Of a DNA stretch of 6,758 nt, positions 1 to 4,075 are shown piece after piece (within the stretch, counting starts at the first letter, position 1; every line of letters starts with the position of its first letter). The notes under the pieces are model-generated. The model saw nothing but the letters and a program-made list of their open reading frames with translations, was not told where the DNA came from and searched no databases. The stretch lies in assembly GCA_021443065.1 (NCBI GenBank), contig JABUUR010000134.1, positions 1 to 6,758 of the forward strand. The letters run 5' to 3'. The position numbers were made by a program, and so were the translations under genes. This DNA comes from Fibrobacter sp. Lineage in GTDB: Bacteria > Fibrobacterota > Fibrobacteria > Fibrobacterales > Fibrobacteraceae.

Positions 1-62
1 ATGGACAAGCAAGCTTGTCCGCGACTCTCGCCTTGGGGCGTAATCGGCACCACGTGCCTCCA
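1..62 (+). other. Left edge: tail of an upstream transcript, rich in short hairpins
   Basis: These bases precede a + strand terminator, so they probably belong to the 3' end of a transcript that starts outside the window. Three perfect stems follow one another: 3-9 with 14-20 (7 bp, 4-base loop), 29-32 with 37-40 (4 bp, 4-base loop) and 46-50 with 54-58 (5 bp, 3-base loop). One reading frame ends in TAA at 41-43 after the residues WTSKLVRDSRLGA, which could be the C-terminus of a protein. Neither a coding tail nor a structured RNA can be proved from so short a piece. I do not recognise a known RNA family. Confidence 0.3.
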
Positions 63-95
63 GGATGACAAACCCCTTGTCATCCCGTTTTTTTT
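63..95 (+). terminator. Rho-independent terminator of the upstream transcript
   Basis: A perfect 9-bp stem (63-71 with 77-85) has a 5-base loop (72-76) and is followed, after CG, by eight consecutive T residues (88-95). This is the classic intrinsic terminator layout in the + orientation. The right arm and the two bases after it share the ten bases TGTCATCCCG with the start of the palindromic repeats just downstream, so the terminator may derive from that repeat family. Confidence 0.85.
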
Positions 96-99
96 ACAC

Positions 100-139
100 T
101 GTCATCCCGGGCTTGACCCGGGATCTCCCTTTGCGTCAT
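100..139. repeat. REP-like palindromic repeat, copy 1
   Basis: This is a 40-bp unit whose core is an 8-bp inverted repeat (104-111 with 117-124) around the loop CTTGA; the arms are ATCCCGGG and CCCGGGAT. It is followed by a CTCCC-TTTGCGTCAT tail. It is 38/40 identical to the next copy, which starts 45 bases later. Palindromes of this kind, with a TGTCATCCCGG-CTTGA-CCGGGAT layout, are known as dispersed intergenic repeats in many bacterial genomes. They give recurring artefact peptides such as HPGLDPGS or PGQARDD when translated, so the open frames here should not be annotated as genes. Confidence 0.85.
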
Positions 140-144
140 CATTA

Positions 145-184
145 TGTCATCCCGGGCTTGACCCGGGACCTCCCCTTGCGTCAT
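145..184. repeat. REP-like palindromic repeat, copy 2
   Basis: This second copy of the 40-bp unit lies in the same orientation and differs from copy 1 at two positions, both in the segment after the right arm. One of these shortens the perfect stem to 7 bp (150-156 with 162-168) around the same CTTGA loop. The two copies are separated by only five bases (140-144). Confidence 0.85.
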
Positions 185-275
185 TAACAAGTGATTCTCG
201 CTACAAAAAAGCGTCGTACGGCATTTTCTACATTTTTCCTCCATCAAGCACTGTTTAATTAGGTATATTGAAGTC

Positions 276-710
276 ATGAAGTCAAAACACTCGACAGCAA
301 TCCTTTTTCTTGCGGCGTCACTCTCTGTCGCAGGTTTCGCTGTTGCCGACGACCTCACAAAACCCGTCAAGGACGTAGACGTATTCCGCCCGGAAAAACG
401 CGACGCCAAGGTTCTCCTGGTAGACTCCACCAAAAGCAATGCGGTCACCCTGAATGTGGACATTTTCGCCGACGGTATCGTCGGGTCCTACTACATCCTT
501 TGGGACGCCGTAGACCTTTCCGAAGACATCAAGAAAATGATGACCACCCGAGACTTCGCACGCGATGAATTCTTCATGCAGAACATCGACCGCGAACAAT
601 TCGAGCAGGAACGTCTCCTACAACTTTTCGAAGACCGCAAGCGCGAATACTTCTCCATCTTCCCCGAAGAAGCCCTGAAGATGATCGAAGACGAAAAGAA
701 AGACGAATAA
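276..710 (+). CDS. Small exported protein of unknown function
   Basis: The product is 144 residues with a typical Sec signal peptide: basic start (MKSKH), hydrophobic core at about 7-22, and AVA followed by DD, so signal peptidase I probably cuts after residue 24. There is no lipobox cysteine, and no cysteine at all. Residues 27-80 read as a short beta-rich segment (VLLVDSTKS, VTLNVDIFADGIVGSYYILWD). Residues 81-144 are strongly charged and probably helical. I do not recognise the family and propose no function beyond a periplasmic or outer-surface location. The ATG at 276 is the only start that keeps the signal peptide; the ribosome binding site is weak (GAAG two bases before ATG). birA follows after 8 bases, so the two are probably co-transcribed, though no functional link is evident. 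Confidence 0.8.
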   Translation: MKSKHSTAILFLAASLSVAGFAVADDLTKPVKDVDVFRPEKRDAKVLLVDSTKSNAVTLNVDIFADGIVGSYYILWDAVDLSEDIKKMMTTRDFARDEFFMQNIDREQFEQERLLQLFEDRKREYFSIFPEEALKMIEDEKKDE

Positions 711-718
711 GTCTCCAA

Positions 719-1540
719 ATGTTTTCCGCCGAAAGAAATTTTTCCCAATGGAACGTCTGCGGATTCAACAATCTACAGGCCGAACTTTTCGAGACCGTCG
801 AAAGTACTCACGGCCTAATGAAAGAAAGGGCCAAGACAGGCCTCGTCACCCCGGGAACCCTGATCGTAGCCAACCATCAGACCGCTGGCCGTGGCCGTCA
901 CGAGCGCACCTGGTCCTCCCCAAGCAACAAGAACATCTACTTTAACCTGCTTGTACCGCTAGAAGGCATTCCTGCGCAGCACTTTGCCCAAGTCACACAA
1001 ATCGCAGCCCTGACATTCTCCGAGGTTTTCAAGTCCATCGGGGCAGACGTCTCCGTCAAGTGGCCCAACGACATTCTTTTCGACAAAAGCAAGTTCTGCG
1101 GAATCCTGGCCGAGGTACTTTACCTGCCGGGAGCAAAACCCGCATTGAACATGGGTGTAGGCATCAACGTCAACGGCAACCCCGCAGACTACCAGGACCT
1201 AAACCGCCCGGTTACAACCCTCAGGACAATCACAGGAAAAAACATCAACCGCGAAATCCTGCTTCGCGCCCTCGTGGCCGCACTGGAACGGGCCCTGGGG
1301 CAGTTCAAGTCCTTTGGCATAACGCCCTGGGTCGAGGCCTGGCGCAAAATGGACAAGTTCATCGGCGCCCGGGGGACCGTCATCGTAAACAACCGTTGCA
1401 CAGACGAAAGCCTAGTCCATCCCGACGAAAGCCAAAAAAAATCAGGTTCCATCCTGGATATGAAACCCGACGGAAGCCTCCTTTTCATGACCGACGACGG
1501 AGAGATTATCACAGTCTACTCCGCCGACCTGGAAATCTAG
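719..1540 (+). CDS. birA: Biotin-[acetyl-CoA-carboxylase] ligase (BirA), short form without HTH
   Basis: This cytoplasmic enzyme activates biotin with ATP to biotinyl-AMP and transfers it to a lysine of biotin carrier domains, such as the AccB subunit of acetyl-CoA carboxylase. The 273-residue protein shows the expected core: VEST at 27-30, the biotinyl-AMP loop GRGRHERTW at 57-65, KWPND at 114-118, KFCGILAE at 125-132 and GVGINVN at 146-152. A C-terminal SH3-like domain spans about 215-273. The protein starts directly at the catalytic domain, so it lacks the winged-helix repressor domain of E. coli BirA and should not regulate biotin genes. The C-terminal domain carries a polar stretch at about 226-243 (RCTDESLVHPDESQKKSG) that looks like an extra loop. 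The ATG at 719 is the only start ahead of the conserved core; its Shine-Dalgarno is poor, perhaps reflecting coupling to the upstream gene 8 bases away. Confidence 0.93.
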   Translation: MFSAERNFSQWNVCGFNNLQAELFETVESTHGLMKERAKTGLVTPGTLIVANHQTAGRGRHERTWSSPSNKNIYFNLLVPLEGIPAQHFAQVTQIAALTFSEVFKSIGADVSVKWPNDILFDKSKFCGILAEVLYLPGAKPALNMGVGINVNGNPADYQDLNRPVTTLRTITGKNINREILLRALVAALERALGQFKSFGITPWVEAWRKMDKFIGARGTVIVNNRCTDESLVHPDESQKKSGSILDMKPDGSLLFMTDDGEIITVYSADLEI

Positions 1541-1564
1541 TTTGGCGGCCCTAAAAACGCAGGA

Positions 1565-1771
1565 TTATTTCCTCCTGGACTTGAAGAACACACTGCCCAG
1601 CAGGGAAACTGCCAGCACCACGATCATGGCGGTCAAACCCATGTCGGCAAGTTCCTTGTATTCCCCCGCATAACCCGTTTCAATGAGCAGCACAAGGATC
1701 AAGGCAATCAAGGCTCCCGTGGCACCCATCCGTTCAAACATCTTGATTTTGTCTTCGTTAGTAAAGGGCAT
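1565..1771 (-). CDS. Small two-helix membrane protein, last gene of the quinone operon
   Basis: The product is 68 residues: a charged N-terminus (NEDKIKMFERMG), a hydrophobic helix at about 15-32, a short acidic loop (ETGYAGEYKELADMG, about 31-45), a second helix at about 44-63 and a basic tail (KSRRK). Both ends would lie in the cytoplasm by the positive-inside rule. It is probably a real gene despite its size: the ATG at 1771 overlaps the end of the prenyltransferase gene by 14 bases and has a near-perfect ribosome binding site. Function is unknown. Its place behind three quinone genes suggests, without proving, a role near the membrane-bound prenyltransferase or in the membrane generally. 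No terminator is visible in the 24 bases separating its stop from the convergent birA stop. Confidence 0.75.
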   Translation of the reverse strand: MPFTNEDKIKMFERMGATGALIALILVLLIETGYAGEYKELADMGLTAMIVVLAVSLLGSVFFKSRRK

Positions 1772-2651
1772 TCACATCGCCTCCCGTTAAAATCCAAACC
1801 ACAAGACCGATCATCACCAGCACGCTGATGGCCACGTTGGCCAAGAAAAAATCCCGGTTCATGGCATCCAGATCATCGGACTTTCTGAACAAATGAATAT
1901 AGAGAATGGCGGCAGTCATCAAGGCGGTAATGGCCCACCAGGCCACCCCCATGTTCCATATAAAACCGAAGGCCACACAAAGGGCGATCATGGCCACATG
2001 ACTCCACAGCGCAATCTGCAAAGCCCGCTTGCGACCGAACCGGGCAGGCACCGAATGGAGCCCCATCCGACGGTCAATTTCTTCGTCCTGGGTGGCGTAA
2101 ATAATGTCAAAGCCCCCCATCCAAAGCATAAGGATCACCAAAAGGAAAATCGGAAAAACGGCAAATTCCCCACGAATGGCAATCCAGGCGCCCAAGGGGC
2201 TCATGCCTATGGCAAAGCCCAAAAACCAATGGCAAAGCCAACTGAAACGTTTCCAGTAGGAATAAGACAAAAGCAACAACCACACAGGCAGGGCCAAAGC
2301 ACCAGCCAAGGGGTTGAGCATAAAGGCAAAGAACACAAACAAGATTCCGTTCACCGCCAAAAAGGAAACAACCGAAGCCTTGCTCAGGCGCCCGGCAGGC
2401 AGGTGCCGCCCGGCAGTGCGGGGGTTCTTCGCATCAATATCCGCATCGGCAATGCGGTTGAAACTCATGGCGCTGTTACGAGCAGTCACCATGCACAAAA
2501 GAATCAGCAATACAATGCGGGCGGTTTCAACGGCGGTCATGCCTCGAAAACCGTTGGCGGCCACCCACATGGAACCAAGCGCAAAGGGCATGGCGAAAAG
2601 GGAATGGCTGAAGCGCACCATGTGTCCAAACTCAAGAATTTTCTTCAGCAT
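1758..2651 (-). CDS. ubiA: UbiA-family polyprenyltransferase, MqnP type (menaquinone synthesis)
   Basis: This integral membrane enzyme transfers a polyprenyl chain from its diphosphate to an aromatic acid. The 297-residue form has many hydrophobic helices and both metal-diphosphate motifs: N65-R-I-A-D69-A-D-I-D73 (NxxxDxxxD), followed by NPRTAGRHLPAGRLS, and D182-I-I-Y185-A-T-Q-D189 (DxxYxxxD), followed by GLHSVPARFG. These motif variants fit the family annotated as 4-hydroxybenzoate polyprenyltransferase, whose members next to ubiX and menG act as MqnP on 1,4-dihydroxy-6-naphthoate in the futalosine route; they do not look like MenA. That substrate is an inference. The start chosen is the ATG at 2651, with GGTGG eight bases upstream, overlapping ubiX by 20 bases. 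In-frame GTG (2663) and TTG (2681) are alternatives that would only add a non-conserved extension. Confidence 0.92.
   Translation of the reverse strand: MLKKILEFGHMVRFSHSLFAMPFALGSMWVAANGFRGMTAVETARIVLLILLCMVTARNSAMSFNRIADADIDAKNPRTAGRHLPAGRLSKASVVSFLAVNGILFVFFAFMLNPLAGALALPVWLLLLSYSYWKRFSWLCHWFLGFAIGMSPLGAWIAIRGEFAVFPIFLLVILMLWMGGFDIIYATQDEEIDRRMGLHSVPARFGRKRALQIALWSHVAMIALCVAFGFIWNMGVAWWAITALMTAAILYIHLFRKSDDLDAMNRDFFLANVAISVLVMIGLVVWILTGGDVNALY
1780..1785 (-). promoter_or_regulatory. Ribosome binding site of the small membrane protein
   Basis: On the - strand this reads GGGAGG, eight bases before the ATG at 1771. It lies inside the last codons of the prenyltransferase gene (a Gly-Gly-Asp stretch). 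It is the best Shine-Dalgarno match noted in this operon and the main reason for accepting the 68-residue gene as translated. Confidence 0.75.
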
Positions 2652-3219
2652 ATTTTTTGCCACCGTCCCATGGTTTAACAATTTCTTTCAAGACTTCCAT
2701 GTTCACCCCCAGGTGCCTTAACACCTTCACCACCACAGTGTCCACCAGTTCCTCGATAGTCCCGGGCTTGCTGTAAAACTGCGGTGAAGCCGGGATAACG
2801 ACAGCGCCCGTGCAAGTCAAGGTTTCCATGTTTTTCAGGTGGATCAAGTTGTAGGGCATTTCCCGCGGGACCACGACCAGGGGGCGCCTTTCCTTTAGGC
2901 ACACGTCCGCAGAACGCACCAGCAGGTTGTCGGCGGTGCCGCAGGCAATGCGACCCAAGGTACCCATGGTGCAGGGGACCACTGCCATGCCGGCGTAGTC
3001 TGCGCTGCCGCTGGCACACTCCGCAAAAAAATCGTCCACATCTGGCAACTGGTCGCAGTACCCGTAAAGGGCAGTCTGCTCCTCGTACTGCACCACCTCA
3101 CGCCCGGGAGCAGTCACCACCGCGGCTACGGAATGCCCAAGTTTTTTCAGGTACATGGCCGTGCGGGTGGCGTAAATAGAACCGCTGGCCCCGGTGATTC
3201 CAAGAACATAACGACTCAT
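2632..3219 (-). CDS. ubiX: Flavin prenyltransferase UbiX (MqnM-type)
   Basis: UbiX joins dimethylallyl phosphate to FMN to make prenylated FMN, the cofactor of UbiD-type decarboxylases. The 195-residue protein has the family's flavin/phosphate loop GITGASG (7-13), then PCTMGTLGRIACGTADNLL (82-100), K109 in the LKERRPL segment, R119-E120 in VPREMPYN, and P143-A-S-P-Q-F-Y149. K109, R119, E120 and Y149 all sit 20 positions below the active-site K129, R139, E140 and Y169 recalled for Pseudomonas UbiX, a consistent offset that supports an active enzyme. Its partner decarboxylase (UbiD/MqnL) is not in the window. The ATG at 3219 is preferred because GAGG lies six bases upstream. A GTG at 3231 would overlap the preceding stop codon as GTGA but would place the start upstream of that binding site. 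Confidence 0.95.
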   Translation of the reverse strand: MSRYVLGITGASGSIYATRTAMYLKKLGHSVAAVVTAPGREVVQYEEQTALYGYCDQLPDVDDFFAECASGSADYAGMAVVPCTMGTLGRIACGTADNLLVRSADVCLKERRPLVVVPREMPYNLIHLKNMETLTCTGAVVIPASPQFYSKPGTIEELVDTVVVKVLRHLGVNMEVLKEIVKPWDGGKKYAEENS

Positions 3220-3225
3220 CGAAAA

Positions 3226-3229
3226 CCTC
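3226..3229 (-). promoter_or_regulatory. Ribosome binding site that decides the ubiX start
   Basis: On the - strand this reads GAGG (within GTGAGG), six bases before the ATG at 3219. It overlaps the TGA stop codon of the upstream methyltransferase gene, so ubiX is probably translated by coupling. It favours the ATG at 3219 over the GTG at 3231. Confidence 0.65.
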
Positions 3230-3959
3230 ACCCGGCCTCGGCCGAGACCGCACCACGCTTACGCAGCAACACCCTGTAGGCCACGCCAAAAAAGCAGGGC
3301 TTCACATGGACAAGTTCAAAGCCTCGGCTTTCCGCAAGCTGTACAAAGTCATCTACCGGCAAGAAATTCAACACGGAATTCACCAGGTATTCGTAGGCGT
3401 CACGCTTGCTGAAGAACGCCCCCATCACAGGGATAAACAGCGGGGCAAGCACCTTGTAGAAAATCTTGTTGAAGGTGTTTCGCGGAGAAAAAAATTCCAG
3501 AATCTGCAGGTACCCGCCTTCGCCCAAGACGCGGCAGGATTCCGTCAAGGCGCCACCCACGTCGGGCACGTTCCGCATGCCGAATCCGTTCAACACCACG
3601 TCGAAGGAATTTTCCGCAAAAGGCATCTTCATGGCATCCAGCTGGATTGGAACCGCCGTAGTCTTCTTCCCTTTCGCCCCCTTCAGCATGCCGTAGGAAA
3701 AATCCCCCAGCACGGCAAGGTCCTGTATTCCGTTGAACTTTTCGTAGGTCACCGCAAAGTCCCCGGTACCTCCGCAAAGGTCCAGCAGGCGTTTCCCGGG
3801 CTTCATCCGGCAAAGCTCCTTGCAGCAGGCCCTGCGCCAAATTATGTCCTGAAAACAACTCAGGGAATGGTTCAGAAAGTCGTAACGGCCGGAAATCTCG
3901 TCGAACATCTGCCGTACGTAACTTTTATCCCTGGGGTCTTTTCTAGTAGAACTTGCCAT
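3228..3959 (-). CDS. ubiE: Demethylmenaquinone/ubiquinone C-methyltransferase (UbiE/MenG)
   Basis: The enzyme uses S-adenosylmethionine to add the ring methyl group in the last step of menaquinone synthesis. The 243-residue form fits the family: MFDEISGRYDFLNHSLS (18-34), the SAM-binding loop LLDLCGGTGDF (58-68), the GDFSYGML counterpart of DISxxML (85-92), MPFAENSFDVV (112-122), GFGMRNVPD (125-133), and RVLGEGGYLQILEF (143-156). Some motifs differ from the commonest forms (LCGGTGD, GMRNVPD), but none is broken. The frame stays open upstream to 4046, which would run through the terminator at 3990-4018. The next ATG (3989) sits directly on its T-run, so the ATG at 3959 is the best start, although its Shine-Dalgarno is weak. 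ubiX starts 8 bases after the stop. I see no convincing promoter in the roughly 30 bases between terminator and start. Confidence 0.93.
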   Translation of the reverse strand: MASSTRKDPRDKSYVRQMFDEISGRYDFLNHSLSCFQDIIWRRACCKELCRMKPGKRLLDLCGGTGDFAVTYEKFNGIQDLAVLGDFSYGMLKGAKGKKTTAVPIQLDAMKMPFAENSFDVVLNGFGMRNVPDVGGALTESCRVLGEGGYLQILEFFSPRNTFNKIFYKVLAPLFIPVMGAFFSKRDAYEYLVNSVLNFLPVDDFVQLAESRGFELVHVKPCFFGVAYRVLLRKRGAVSAEAG

Positions 3960-3989
3960 GGCCCACAATTTAGAAATATCTGCCTGCAT

Positions 3990-4018
3990 AAAAAAACGCG
4001 GGTGTGCCCCGCGCTTTT
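3990..4018 (-). terminator. Rho-independent terminator after the CotH lipoprotein gene
   Basis: On the - strand a perfect GC-only stem of 6 bp (CGCGGG 4013-4008 with CCCGCG 4002-3997) surrounds the loop GCACA and is followed by seven T residues (3996-3990). The bases AAAAG before the stem extend it by one G-U and four A-U pairs. It lies about 58 bases after the lipoprotein gene's stop codon and fits termination of that gene. It also shows that the ubiE start must be downstream of it. Confidence 0.9.
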
Positions 4019-4075
4019 CAAACCTGCATATTTGCAGCGATTTCATTCAGCATGTTCCAGCCGGCCTTTTCATGG

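Noticed and set aside
1..258. 85-codon open frame from the first base through the repeats
   Set aside because: It reads through the terminator and both palindromic repeats, giving the known artefact peptide HPGLDPGS twice; it is not a plausible gene.
80..463. 127-codon - strand frame across the repeats and into the exported-protein gene
   Set aside because: It contains the repeat-derived peptide PGQARDD twice and overlaps a gene with a clear signal peptide on the other strand.
1541..1564. Possible shared terminator between the convergent birA and small membrane protein genes
   Set aside because: Only a weak 5-bp stem with a long loop can be drawn and no T-run follows on either strand.
1893..2678. 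Long + strand open frame opposite the prenyltransferase gene
   Set aside because: It is in the same codon register as the prenyltransferase and has a composition rich in His, Gly, Pro and Lys without motifs; it is a mirror of a well-supported membrane protein gene.
2757..2773. Sequence TCCCGGGCTTG inside ubiX, resembling the repeat core
   Set aside because: It encodes the conserved Lys-Pro-Gly-Thr of UbiX and lacks the right arm of the palindrome; similarity is by chance.
3960..4046. N-terminal extension of ubiE to 3989 or 4046
   Set aside because: Both longer starts lie in or before the terminator hairpin or on its T-run, and the extra residues do not match the family.
4018..4053. Eleven-codon frame (MLNEIAANMQV) after the lipoprotein stop, as a possible leader peptide for ubiE
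   Set aside because: It has a weak start site, no run of regulatory codons, and ends before the terminator without a visible alternative hairpin.
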